From: Myxococcus xanthus
GTDB taxonomy: Bacteria; Myxococcota; Myxococcia; Myxococcales; Myxococcaceae
NCBI RefSeq assembly: GCF_900106535.1
Contig: NZ_FNOH01000008.1
Location: forward strand, 186,001 to 250,000
Length of the DNA stretch: 64,000 nt
Direction of reading: 5' to 3'
Shown: positions 1-9,032 of the stretch, piece by piece
Layout of the letters: every line of letters begins with the position of its first letter
Position numbering within the stretch: position 1 is the stretch's first letter
The notes under the pieces: generated by a model
What the model was told of the DNA's origin: nothing
The model's input: the letters and a program-made list of their open reading frames with translations, nothing else
The model's database searches: none
Made by a program: the position numbers and the translations under genes

Positions 1-13
1 TCTCACGTCCTCC

Positions 14-31
14 GCCGCCGCTTCCGGCGGC
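14..31. terminator. GC-rich hairpin upstream of the ABC-F gene
   Basis: A perfect 7-bp stem (GCCGCCG / CGGCGGC) closes on a CTTC tetraloop. No T-run follows. It could terminate a gene lying left of the window or be part of the ABC-F leader. The rest of 1-162 holds no gene I can support. Confidence 0.25.
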
Positions 32-162
32 CTGAAGTCGACACCGGGGCGGCATTCTCCCGCCTTCCCAGCGGTTACATGGAGTCCTCGCGGTCTCCTG
101 CAGAACGCGAAACACGTCGCCGCTTTGGCCCACCGCACCATTTCCGCTACAACGCCGCCGCC

Positions 163-1761
163 ATGTTCAACGTCATCAACGTCTCCAAGGCCTACGGGCC
201 CAAGAAGCTTTTCGAGGACGTCAACGTCACGTTCTCGCCGGGCCGCCGCTACGGCCTGACCGGTCCGAACGGGGCCGGGAAGTCCACGTTCATGAAGATC
301 CTCGCCGGGGACGAGGAAGCGGACATGGGCAACATCGTCCGGCCTCGCAAGCTGGGAATCCTGCGCCAGGACCACTTCCGCTACGAGGACAACCGCGTCC
401 TCGACGTGGTGCTCATGGGCAACCGCGCCCTGTGGGCGGCCATGTCCGAGAAGAACGAGCTGCTGGCCAAGTCCGACATCACCGAGGAGGACGGCAACCG
501 GCTGGGCGACCTGGAGGGCGTCATCGCCGAGGAGGACGGCTACTCGGCGGAGAGCGACGCGGCCACCCTGCTGGCGGGCCTTGGCATCGACCAGGCCTCC
601 CACGAAGAGCCCATGAAGCAGCTCACCGGCGGCCTCAAGCTCCGCGTGCTGCTCGCGCAGGCGCTGTTCGGCAAGCCGGAAGGCCTGCTCCTCGACGAGC
701 CCACGAACAACCTGGACATCGACTCCATCCGCTGGCTGGAGAGCTTCCTCCACGACTACGAGGGCGTGCTCATCACCATCAGCCACGACCGGCACTTCCT
801 CAACGCCATCTGCACGCACATCGCGGACATCGACTACGAGACCATCATCCACTACCCCGGTGGGTATGACGACATGGTCCGGCAGAAGGCGCAGGTGCGC
901 AGCCGCGTCGAGTCCGAGACGGAGGAGAAGAAGAAGAAGATTGCCCAGCTCCAGGACTTCGTCGCGCGCTTCCACGCCGGCACCCGCGCCTCGCAGGTGC
1001 AGAGCCGCATCAAGCAGATCGACAAGCTGAAGTCGGACGACCTCAAGCGCTCCAACATCGCGCGCCCGTTCATCCGCTTCGACCAGAAGGTGGTCAGCGG
1101 CAAGCAGACGCTGATGGTCGAAGGCATCCACAAGTCCTTCGAGGGCCAGGAGGTCATCAAGCCCTTCAACGCCCTGGTCTGCAAGGGCGAGAAGGTCTGC
1201 GTCATCGGCCGCAACGGCGTGGGCAAGTCCACGCTGGTGAAGATGATTGCCGGCCAGTTGGAGCCGGACGGCGGGAAGATTGGCTGGGGCCACCAGGCCT
1301 CCGTGGGCTACCTGCCGCAGGACCACCACGGCGTCGTGCGCAAGGGCACCACCTGCTTCGGCTGGCTGCGTGACCTGCACGACAAGCTCACCAACGAGGA
1401 GATCTCCGGCGTGCTGGGCCGGATGCTCTTCTCCGGTGAGGAGCGGATGAAGAACACCGACACCCTCTCCGGTGGTGAGACGGTGCGGCTGCTCCTGTCC
1501 AAGCTGATGATCATGCAGGACAACGTGCTGGTGCTCGACGAGCCCACCAACCACCTGGACCTCGAGTCCATCGCCGCGCTGGCCGAAGGCCTCCAGAAGT
1601 ACGAGGGCACGGTCATCGTCGTCACGCACGACCAGGAGCTCATCTCCGAGGTGGCCACCCGCATCTGGTCGCTCCAGGCGGGCAAGGAAGTGCTCGACTT
1701 CAACGGGCCCTACTCGGAGTTCGTGGAGAAGCACTCCGACGTCGCCGCGCGCCGCCGGTAG
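163..1761 (+). CDS. ybiT: ABC-F family ATPase, YbiT/Ettf type
   Basis: This 532-aa soluble protein has two ABC ATPase domains and no membrane segments, as in the ABC-F translation factors that act on the ribosome. Each half has a Walker A motif (GPNGAGKST; GRNGVGKST) and a Walker B motif (LLLDEPTNNLD; LVLDEPTNHLD). The first signature is LTGGLKLRV, where YbiT also has a non-standard ...GWKLRV, and the second is a normal LSGGE. The inter-domain arm around DKLKSDDLKRSN resembles the YbiT linker. An in-frame ATG at 79 would add 28 residues unlike the family, so I chose the ATG at 163 (MFNVINVSKAYGPKKLF), where homology begins. A strong hairpin follows the gene. Family assignment is firm; the exact role in translation is inferred from the family. 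Confidence 0.92.
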   Translation: MFNVINVSKAYGPKKLFEDVNVTFSPGRRYGLTGPNGAGKSTFMKILAGDEEADMGNIVRPRKLGILRQDHFRYEDNRVLDVVLMGNRALWAAMSEKNELLAKSDITEEDGNRLGDLEGVIAEEDGYSAESDAATLLAGLGIDQASHEEPMKQLTGGLKLRVLLAQALFGKPEGLLLDEPTNNLDIDSIRWLESFLHDYEGVLITISHDRHFLNAICTHIADIDYETIIHYPGGYDDMVRQKAQVRSRVESETEEKKKKIAQLQDFVARFHAGTRASQVQSRIKQIDKLKSDDLKRSNIARPFIRFDQKVVSGKQTLMVEGIHKSFEGQEVIKPFNALVCKGEKVCVIGRNGVGKSTLVKMIAGQLEPDGGKIGWGHQASVGYLPQDHHGVVRKGTTCFGWLRDLHDKLTNEEISGVLGRMLFSGEERMKNTDTLSGGETVRLLLSKLMIMQDNVLVLDEPTNHLDLESIAALAEGLQKYEGTVIVVTHDQELISEVATRIWSLQAGKEVLDFNGPYSEFVEKHSDVAARRR

Positions 1762-1785
1762 GGACAGGCACGACGCGGAAACACG

Positions 1786-1832
1786 AATCGCCGCCCGGCC
1801 CGGGGATACGCTCCCGGGACGAGGCGGCGATT
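1786..1832. terminator. Bidirectional terminator between convergent genes
   Basis: A nested hairpin has a 10-bp outer stem (AATCGCCGCC / GGCGGCGATT) and a 6-bp inner CCCGGG stem. It lies between the ABC-F gene (+, stop 1761) and the lipoprotein gene (-, stop 1856). Its position between two gene ends and its long stem suit a terminator read from both strands. T-runs are weak. Confidence 0.7.
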
Positions 1833-1855
1833 GTCGTTGCGCCGTCTGGCGCGAG

Positions 1856-4800
1856 CTACGGCAACGGGTTGGCGTAGCCGAACGAGGACATGCTCACCGA
1901 CCAGTCACTCGCCGAGTCCGTGTCCCCCTGCCCGTTTCGCCCCAACGACGTGGCCAGCCCCGGCGTGCCGAAGGCCTGGGTCCAGTCCACCGAGACGTCC
2001 CACGCATCCGGATAGTCGCAGGGCACACCGGAGCAGTCCGCCGGCCACCACTGGCCCTCTGCCTGGAGCGACTGGAGCATCGTGGGGTAGTTCGCGAAGG
2101 CGTCGTTGGTCTCGATGACCGCCAGGGCGTCCTGGGTGGTGCCGAACGTGTCCCGGATGCGAAGGACCCGGTTGCCCGGAAAGATACCCGTCGTACCCCC
2201 TTGGAAGTCCCAGGCCGTGTCATGGTTCGCGGCGTACTGGCTCCGCGGGTATTCGGCCCGGCTGGTCGTCTCCGACGCGGGTGCGTCCCACCCGAGCGTG
2301 ACGCGGTCCGGGTTGAGGTGGATGACGATGATGTCGCCCGTCGACACCTGCACATCGGGGAGCGTGGCCAGCACCGTGTTCCCATCCGTCAGCGTCGCGC
2401 CCTGGACGGAGCCACTCGCGAGGACGACGAGTTCCACCAGGTCGCGGTTCTGGGGAACGGCGGGCGCCACCTCGGAGAGGCGGAGCCGCGCCGTCTGCAC
2501 GTAGCCCGGGAAGCTCGTCTGCGTGGCCGAAGGATCCAGCGCGACGCCGCGCGCGTCACGCACGGTGGTCGCCACCGTCACGGTGTACTGCTGGCGCGGC
2601 GTCTGGTTGCTGGTCGTCAGCGCGACCTCGGTGCGGCTCTGCAACTGGGCCTGGGTGACGCTCAGCCCGGGGATGGAGAACTGACTGCCGTTGGCCACCA
2701 GGCTCGCCGCGTCGAGCGGGCGGCCGAAACGCACCATCACCGTGTTGCGGGTCGTGGCCCATGCGTTGATGACCCGGGGCGCCGGGCACGAGTGCACGGT
2801 GGCCTGGCTCGCCGTCCACACGGTGGGCTGGATGGTGGGCGTCATCCGCGTGCCGGACATGAAGATCCAGAGCGGAGACGTCACCGTCAGCGAGCAGCCC
2901 GACGTCAACGCCAAGCTGTCGCGAAGGGGCTCCACCACGCGCAGGCGCAGCACGGCCGCGGCCACGGAGCCCGCCGGCACGCCCACCGTCGTCAGCGGCG
3001 CCTGCAGATGCCCCAGCCCCGCGGCGGAGAACCCAGGTGCGCCGATGGTGCCGGTGATGGAGATGTACTCGGACTCATACTCGGGCTGCGTCCCACCGAT
3101 GGTGACGTCCACGTCGCTGACGTCCTGGAGAAGCTCCGACACCGAGTGCCCCGAGCTGAGCACGTTGAAGCCAGAGAGGCTCGCGCGCGTCTGGCCGTTG
3201 ACGACGCTCTTCGCATTCACGGTGACACGCACCCGGTCTCCCACCCGCGGAACGGGGGATAGTGTCGCTGGGTCCACCGGAACGAAGACGGCGGGCCCGG
3301 TCCGCTCCGCCTGGAGGAAGAAACCCGCCGCGTCGTTCACCGCGTTGCCCACGGCGTCCTTGATGAAGGTGATGCGGGCTCCGTTGATGATGAGGTTCAC
3401 CGGGCCATTCGCCGCGTTGCGCACGGCCTGGATCTGCTCGGACGCCGTCCGGTCCAGGTCGGGCAGCACGTAGGACTCCTGCTTCGCCTGCTCCACGTTG
3501 CCCGCCGCATCCGTGGAGGCGAAGCGCAGCATCGTGTTCCGAGTGATCGTGATGGGCCGCTCGTACAGCAACGCGCTCGACACCGGCGCGGAGCCATCCA
3601 GCGTGTAGCGCGTCGCGGCGCAGCCCGAACCACCGTCGTTGCACACCAGCGTCACGGTGACGGCGTCCTGGTAGACGCCGCCCACGGGCGTGGCGGTCGT
3701 CACCGGCGGCACCGTGTCCATCGTGTACTGCTCGGACTTCACCGGTTCGACGTTGCCCGCGATGTCCATGGAGAAGAAACGCAGCGTGGTGGAGGAGGCC
3801 ACGGTGATGGGGCCCGTGTAGCGGATGCTGGATGTCGTCGGCGCGCTGCCGTCGACCGTGTAGTACGTCCCCGCGCAGCCACTTCCCTCGGCGTCATCCG
3901 CGCAGCCCAGGACGACGGACTGCGCACTCCAGTAGACACCGCCAGCGGGCGTCGCCGTCGTCGTGGGGGCCACGCGGTCCTCGCCGGAGGTCTCCCGCGT
4001 GTAGAGCTCCGACACCACCTCGGAGACATTGCCCACCCAGTCCACCGCGATGAAGCGCACGCGAGTGGTGGCCGTCAGCACCAGGGGCTCCTCATAGACG
4101 GAGGAGTCCAGGGAGGGAATGGCGCCATTGTTGGTGTAGTGGATGGCCGCGCAGCCGCTGCCCTCACCGTCGTCACACGCCAGCGTCACCGCGCGCGTCC
4201 CGGTGAACGTGCTCCCCCGTGGCGTCGCGGCCACCTGAGGCGCCTCCGTGTCCACGACGTAACGCGCCTGCCGCACCGCCTCGACGTTGCCCACCCGGTC
4301 CACGGAGAAGAAGCGCAGCGTGGTGGACGTGGCGATGGACAGGGGCGCCGTGTAGCGCGGCGAGGCTTGCGTAGGAACGCTGCCATCCAGCGTGTAGTGC
4401 GTGGCCGCGCAGCCGCTGCCCGCGCCGTCGTCACACGTCAGCGCCACGCTCCGGGGACTGCTGAACGCGCCGCTCGCGGGGTTGGCCACCGTGCTGGGCG
4501 GCTCCGTGTCCGCCGCACCCACCAGGGTCAATGTCGCGGTCCCCGGCGCCTCCGCGTTGCCTGCCGCGTCCACGGAGTAGAAGCGCACCGTGGTGGTGCT
4601 CCCCAGTGTGAAGGGCTCGCGATACTGCGTGGAGCCCGTGCCGGGCGTGGAGCCATCCAGCGTGTAGTACGTGGCCGCGCAGCCACTGCCGCCGCCGTCG
4701 TCACAAGCCAGCGTCACCACCACGGCGGTGGTGAAGTCGCCTCCCGCGGGCGTGGCGCGTGTCGTGGGCGGCGTGAGGTCGGTGGGAGGTGGAGGCTTCG

Positions 4801-4885
4801 GCTCCCCGCCACCACACGCAAGGACGAGTTGAGCCGTGAGAAGCACCGCGCCGCAGCGCAGGGGCCAGGAGGGGGTCTGAGACAT
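1856..4885 (-). CDS. Surface lipoprotein with five CHB_HEX repeats and a lamin-tail-like C-terminus
   Basis: This 1009-aa protein starts with a lipoprotein signal peptide (lipobox LVLAC, Cys24) and a Gly/Pro-rich tether, so it should be anchored in the envelope. Residues about 30-450 are five repeats of 80-90 aa matching the chitobiase/beta-hexosaminidase C-terminal type (CDDG.GSGCAATYYTLDGS.P ... FFSVD..GNVE). Each keeps a Cys pair and the YTLDGS motif. Next comes a beta-rich OB-like segment of the kind seen beside extracellular nucleases, then a region resembling a lamin-tail domain (LRLSEVAP...DLVELVV). No catalytic motif is visible, so a binding or adhesion role is likely. The ATG at 4885 is preceded by GGAG at 5-nt spacing; a longer in-frame start at 4924 would bury the signal peptide. 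Confidence 0.75.
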   Translation of the reverse strand: MSQTPSWPLRCGAVLLTAQLVLACGGGEPKPPPPTDLTPPTTRATPAGGDFTTAVVVTLACDDGGGSGCAATYYTLDGSTPGTGSTQYREPFTLGSTTTVRFYSVDAAGNAEAPGTATLTLVGAADTEPPSTVANPASGAFSSPRSVALTCDDGAGSGCAATHYTLDGSVPTQASPRYTAPLSIATSTTLRFFSVDRVGNVEAVRQARYVVDTEAPQVAATPRGSTFTGTRAVTLACDDGEGSGCAAIHYTNNGAIPSLDSSVYEEPLVLTATTRVRFIAVDWVGNVSEVVSELYTRETSGEDRVAPTTTATPAGGVYWSAQSVVLGCADDAEGSGCAGTYYTVDGSAPTTSSIRYTGPITVASSTTLRFFSMDIAGNVEPVKSEQYTMDTVPPVTTATPVGGVYQDAVTVTLVCNDGGSGCAATRYTLDGSAPVSSALLYERPITITRNTMLRFASTDAAGNVEQAKQESYVLPDLDRTASEQIQAVRNAANGPVNLIINGARITFIKDAVGNAVNDAAGFFLQAERTGPAVFVPVDPATLSPVPRVGDRVRVTVNAKSVVNGQTRASLSGFNVLSSGHSVSELLQDVSDVDVTIGGTQPEYESEYISITGTIGAPGFSAAGLGHLQAPLTTVGVPAGSVAAAVLRLRVVEPLRDSLALTSGCSLTVTSPLWIFMSGTRMTPTIQPTVWTASQATVHSCPAPRVINAWATTRNTVMVRFGRPLDAASLVANGSQFSIPGLSVTQAQLQSRTEVALTTSNQTPRQQYTVTVATTVRDARGVALDPSATQTSFPGYVQTARLRLSEVAPAVPQNRDLVELVVLASGSVQGATLTDGNTVLATLPDVQVSTGDIIVIHLNPDRVTLGWDAPASETTSRAEYPRSQYAANHDTAWDFQGGTTGIFPGNRVLRIRDTFGTTQDALAVIETNDAFANYPTMLQSLQAEGQWWPADCSGVPCDYPDAWDVSVDWTQAFGTPGLATSLGRNGQGDTDSASDWSVSMSSFGYANPLP

Positions 4886-5137
4886 CGGAACTCCAGGGCG
4901 TACGTCGTCCATGCGCCGGGGCACTCAGGGTGCGGGGGATTGTCCGAGGGGGGCGGTCAGTGGATGACGGCAGCCACTGTCGTCCAGCCAACAACGCGCG
5001 CACGCTCGCACTGGGGGTAGGCGTTCGGCAAGCCCCCCCTGCGATGACAACCCTTCACACCGGAGTGGCGCCGCGAGTCAAAAGCCACCCGTCGTCACGC
5101 GCGAACGCCCCGGCGGCACTGGGAAGCGAAGGACGGT

Positions 5138-6217
5138 CTACCGGGAGTCCGACTTGCGCAGCAGGAACAACCCCAGGCCCATGCCCACGGTCCACTTGAA
5201 GGCCGCCGCGAGCGGCGTGTCACGCAGCCTGGGTGGAGCGGACGGTGGGTCATCCAGGGGCCGGCCCGTCACCGGGTCCACCACGGGCTGGAAGCCCGGA
5301 GCGCCCGGAAGCGACGCACCTCCCGCCTCCAGTTCCGTCTTGGTGGCGGTCAGCGCCTTGCCCTGCTCCGGGACCTTCTGGCCCGGCGCCTTTCCGTCCG
5401 GGGAACGGTGCTCGAGGATGGCGTTGATTTCCGCGCCCAGCAGGATGACCTGCGCGGAGATCCACATCCACAGCAGCATGACGATGACACCGCCGATGGC
5501 GCCGTAGTTGACGTCGTACTTGCCGAAGTTGGCCACATACTGGGAGAAGCCCCACGACGCGAACACCCAGATGAGCACGCCCACCACCGAGCCCGGGGTG
5601 ATGAAACGGAACTTCTGATTCACGTCCGGCAGCACGTAGTACAGCACCGCCCACAGAAACATCATCAGCAGGCCCGCTACCGGGAGCCGCAGCCACATGA
5701 GCACGGTGCCCAACCCGCCGGGAAGCTTGCCAGCGATGACGGGCGTGACGATGACCGCGAACGCCGCGAGGATGGCCACCGCCGCTCCGCCCAGTGTCAC
5801 CAGCAGCGCGATGCCGCGCAGCTTCCAGATGGGACGCGACTCCGTCACACCGTAGACCTTGTTGAGCGCCGTCATCAGCGCCACCACGCCCGCGGAGGCC
5901 GCCCAGACGGCACCGACACCGCCCACCGTCAGCAGCCCCACCGGCCGGCTGTTCGCCAGCGCCTCGATGCGCTCGCTCAGGATGGACGTCACTTCCCGGG
6001 GCGCCACCCGCGCCAGTTCCTGGATGAGCACCTGGGCCTGGGCGGGCTCGATGAGGAGACCCGCCAGCGACACCAGGAACAGCAGGAATGGGAACAGCGC
6101 CAGAATCATCCGGAAGGTGAGCGCGCCAGCGACGTCCCCCACCTCGTCGCGCGTCCACTCGTCCTTCAGCGCCAGAAAGAACGTCTTCCAGCCCATTCCC
6201 TTGCCAGGGAGAACCAT
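5138..6217 (-). CDS. YihY/virulence factor BrkB family inner-membrane protein
   Basis: This 359-aa integral membrane protein has about six hydrophobic helices from residue 25 to 275 and a Pro-rich cytosolic tail. Features typical of the family are the early GALTFRMILALFPFLLFLVSL segment, a central Ala/Gly-rich helix and the late NYGAIGGVIVMLLWMWISAQVILLGAEINA stretch (residues about 235-265). The family was once called RNase BN, but that enzyme is now assigned to another gene; its members are membrane proteins of uncertain transport role. The start at 6217 has an AGGAGG Shine-Dalgarno 4 nt upstream. The 252 bp between its stop and the lipoprotein start (4886-5137) should hold the lipoprotein promoter, but no convincing one was read. 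Confidence 0.88.
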   Translation of the reverse strand: MVLPGKGMGWKTFFLALKDEWTRDEVGDVAGALTFRMILALFPFLLFLVSLAGLLIEPAQAQVLIQELARVAPREVTSILSERIEALANSRPVGLLTVGGVGAVWAASAGVVALMTALNKVYGVTESRPIWKLRGIALLVTLGGAAVAILAAFAVIVTPVIAGKLPGGLGTVLMWLRLPVAGLLMMFLWAVLYYVLPDVNQKFRFITPGSVVGVLIWVFASWGFSQYVANFGKYDVNYGAIGGVIVMLLWMWISAQVILLGAEINAILEHRSPDGKAPGQKVPEQGKALTATKTELEAGGASLPGAPGFQPVVDPVTGRPLDDPPSAPPRLRDTPLAAAFKWTVGMGLGLFLLRKSDSR

Positions 6218-6463
6218 TCCGCCTCCTCGGAGGTGCTGCGACCGGGGGAACGATGCGCATTCCCCACACCCCAGGCGACCTCCAGCCCCCAGCTTCCCTG
6301 CATGCGGCCGGAAGGCAGGCGAGCAGGAAGGCGCTGGAAGGCAGCTTCCCGGAAATCCCTCCGTTCTCGGACCTCCCCCCTAGGCAGGAGAGCGTTCATT
6401 GGCGTACACCTTGGACGGGGGCCGCCGGTCGGTTCCGCCGCGGCCCCCTCCCCCGAGGACGCC

Positions 6464-8014
6464 ATGTTCGTCTCCTGTCTCCTGAGTGTCAGCCTGGCGC
6501 TGAGCGCCGGCGCCGCACCCGGAATGCCCCCGGACACCCAGGCACCCACCCCTTCGCACACGCTGTGGCTCGTCCAGGCCCTGTACCCAGGACAGGACGC
6601 GTTGCTGCAACGCACCGAGGAAGGGATTGCCGCGCTGATACCGCAAGACGTGCAGGCGGAGCAGCTCATCGGCCGGGGCGCCCTGGCCATGCACCTGAAG
6701 GGCCAGGGCGGCGACCTGCGCTGCGTGTCCGGCGAGGCGCGCTGCCGGGAGCCGCTGGAGGCGTACCTGGAATCACTGGGTCTGGAGCGCGTGGTGCTGG
6801 TGCAGGTGGGCCAGGACGACGCCGGCTACCGCTTCCGCGCCGTCAGCGTCCGGCCCGGCACGGGCGCCCGGGGTCAGGCGGAGACGGCGAACCCGGCGTT
6901 CGAGAAGGCCCTGGCCGGCGTGCTGGTGAAGTTCCTGTCGCTCAATGCCACGGTGGTGGCGGAGACGACGCCCGCGGGGGCCACCGTCTTCATCGACGGC
7001 GTGAAGGTGGGCTCCACGCCCTTCACCACGGAGGTGCTGCCGGGTGAGCACACCTTCCGCTTCGAACTGGCTTCGCACCTTCCGAAGGAAGAGACGCGCG
7101 TGATGAGCTCGCGCCAGCAGGTCAAGCTGGACGCCACGCTGGAGAAGGTGCCCGCGCGGCTGGTGGTGAAGGCGCAGCCGGAGGGCGCGGAGATTCGCGT
7201 GGACGGCCAGCCGGTGGGGACCACCGCGGTGGACCAGGGCATCCAGCCGGGCACGCGCAGGGTGTCGCTGACGTTGGACGGCTACGAGCCCCACGAGGTG
7301 ACGGCGGAGATCGCGCCCGGCGGGACCTACACGCTGGAGCACGCGCTGACGCCCACCTCCATGCAGTCCTTCAAGCTGGCCATGCGCCGCCGCAAGGAAG
7401 CCACCATGGCGCGGCAAAGCTACCTGGAGGCCTCGTTCGAGATGCAGCGCCTCACGGGCACGTCGCTGGCGTCCCAGCCGCTGAGCACCTCGGAGGAGCT
7501 GGAGAGCCTGCGCACTCGGGACGTGCGCGCGCCGGGCTCGCGCAACCTGCGCGGCGTGGGCGTCGAGTACGGCCGCTATGGGCAGTTCTTCGGCGTCATG
7601 CTGGTGGGCGCCACCTACGCCTCCACCGGCGACACATGGACGCTGGGCATCGACGTACCGCCTGGCGTGGGCGGCGTGGGGCCGGACGGCGTGTCGTCGC
7701 TGGACACGCGGGTGCAGGCGGTGTCGCTGCGCGCGCTCCAGCCGCAACTGCGCTACGTGCTCGGGCCCGTGTCCTTCGCCATCCAGGTGGGACTGGAGGG
7801 CCGAGGGCTGCTGGTGAAGGAACGCGCGGGTGACGCGGCCATCTTCAAGGACGGCCTCTACGCGCTGGACCTGCACGCGTCCGGACAGGCCACCGCGCGC
7901 ATCTTCGTGTACGAGGGCCTGTACGCCTCCGTCGCGTACCAGCACAGCTTCACGCTGCTGAAGAAGATTGCCGGAACGAGCAACATTCGCGGAGGGCTGG
8001 GCTATGCGTTCTGA
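6464..8014 (+). CDS. PEGA-domain envelope protein
   Basis: This 516-aa exported protein has a signal peptide (MFVSCLLSVSLALSAGAA). Its N-terminal third has no family I recognise. Two PEGA domains follow at about residues 165-210 (TTPAGATVFIDGVKVGSTPF) and 230-275 (QPEGAEIRVDGQPVGTT). The C-terminal part, from about residue 360, alternates hydrophobic and polar residues and ends in an aromatic (LGYAF), as in outer-membrane barrel proteins. PEGA domains are thought to bind surface polymers or act as S-layer-like modules. The stop overlaps the start of the TPR gene by 11 bp, so the two are translationally coupled. The 246-bp divergent gap 6218-6463 should carry promoters for this gene and the YihY gene, but none was assigned. 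Confidence 0.75.
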   Translation: MFVSCLLSVSLALSAGAAPGMPPDTQAPTPSHTLWLVQALYPGQDALLQRTEEGIAALIPQDVQAEQLIGRGALAMHLKGQGGDLRCVSGEARCREPLEAYLESLGLERVVLVQVGQDDAGYRFRAVSVRPGTGARGQAETANPAFEKALAGVLVKFLSLNATVVAETTPAGATVFIDGVKVGSTPFTTEVLPGEHTFRFELASHLPKEETRVMSSRQQVKLDATLEKVPARLVVKAQPEGAEIRVDGQPVGTTAVDQGIQPGTRRVSLTLDGYEPHEVTAEIAPGGTYTLEHALTPTSMQSFKLAMRRRKEATMARQSYLEASFEMQRLTGTSLASQPLSTSEELESLRTRDVRAPGSRNLRGVGVEYGRYGQFFGVMLVGATYASTGDTWTLGIDVPPGVGGVGPDGVSSLDTRVQAVSLRALQPQLRYVLGPVSFAIQVGLEGRGLLVKERAGDAAIFKDGLYALDLHASGQATARIFVYEGLYASVAYQHSFTLLKKIAGTSNIRGGLGYAF

Positions 8015-8996
8015 CCTGCGGCGCCTGACGTGGGCCTGTGTGCTGCTGACGTGTGGCCTGTCCCTGGCCGAGCCCCTGGTGGGGCCCTCCGTCGGCCGTG
8101 GCGATGCGCTGCTGGCCGAGGGCACCCGCCTCTACAACAAGCGCAAGCACAAGGACGCGGCGGAGGTGTTGCTCCAGGCCACGCGCGCCAACCCGTCCCT
8201 GCTGCCCGCCTACCTGGGCCTGGCCCGCGCGCGCATGGGGGCGAAGGACGTCCCCGGGGCCTGCGCCGCCTACCGCGCCTACGTGCGCAGCGCGCCGGAC
8301 ATCCAGGACCGCACCAAGGCGCAGCGCGAGCTGGCCCTGTGCGAGCGCAAGCTGAAGGCCGCGCGCCGCAAGAAGCGCAACAAGGTGCCGCCCGACATGA
8401 CGGCCCGGCACGTGGAGCTGAAGGCCGGCTTCTTCGCCGCGCTGGAGGAAGGCCGGCTGGTGGGCCCCGGCGCGGCGGGCGAGACGCTGCGCACGCTGGT
8501 GTCCGAGGGCTACCTGGGCACGGACCTGGGAGACATGGCCGCGCGGCTGAGCGCGGCCTCCCAGGCCACCACCAACGAACTGCACCAGCGGGCCCTGGCC
8601 GGTGAAGCGCTCCCCACGGCGCGCCTGCGGGAGTCCGGCGCGCTCTTCGACCTGGCTCGAGACACGGGGGAGCCGTCCGCCAAGGCCGCTGCCCAGGCGC
8701 CTTTCCTGGAAGGGCTCGCGGCGCTCCAGAGTGGAGACTCCACCGGGGCGCAGCGCCTGTTCGCGAAGGCCGCATCAGCGGCGCCCGAGCGCACCGAGTA
8801 CCGCGTGTGGCGCGCCGCCGCGCTCCAGCGCGCCGGAGATTTGGACGGCGCGCTGACGGTGCTGGAGACGGACCTGCCGCAAGATGCGCGCACGGACGTG
8901 CTCCGCGCGGCCTCCGCCCAGCGAAAGTCCCCCGAGGCGGGGGCTCGCGAGTTGGAGCGCATCCTCTTCCAGCGCTACGCCCCGGCCACGCGCTGA
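8004..8996 (+). CDS. Exported TPR-repeat protein
   Basis: This 330-aa protein has an N-terminal signal sequence (MRSDLRRLTWACVLLTCGLSLAEP). Helical TPR-like repeats follow at residues about 30-105 (LAEGTRLYNKRKHKDAAEVLLQA; LLPAYLGLARARMGAKD) and again near residue 240-290. TPR arrays act as protein-protein scaffolds. The start at 8004 lies inside the end of the PEGA gene, and the stop is 36 bp before the kinase gene, so the three look like one transcript. The partner is not evident from sequence; the adjacent kinase and PEGA protein suggest an envelope-signalling unit. Confidence 0.7.
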   Translation: MRSDLRRLTWACVLLTCGLSLAEPLVGPSVGRGDALLAEGTRLYNKRKHKDAAEVLLQATRANPSLLPAYLGLARARMGAKDVPGACAAYRAYVRSAPDIQDRTKAQRELALCERKLKAARRKKRNKVPPDMTARHVELKAGFFAALEEGRLVGPGAAGETLRTLVSEGYLGTDLGDMAARLSAASQATTNELHQRALAGEALPTARLRESGALFDLARDTGEPSAKAAAQAPFLEGLAALQSGDSTGAQRLFAKAASAAPERTEYRVWRAAALQRAGDLDGALTVLETDLPQDARTDVLRAASAQRKSPEAGARELERILFQRYAPATR

Positions 8997-9032
8997 CCGC
9001 GGTCCCCTCCCCTCCGGCCCAGCAAGGACACC

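Noticed and set aside
5408..6463. N-terminal extension of the PEGA protein back to 5408
   Set aside because: It would run antisense through the YihY gene and put 352 low-complexity residues before a clear signal peptide at 6464.
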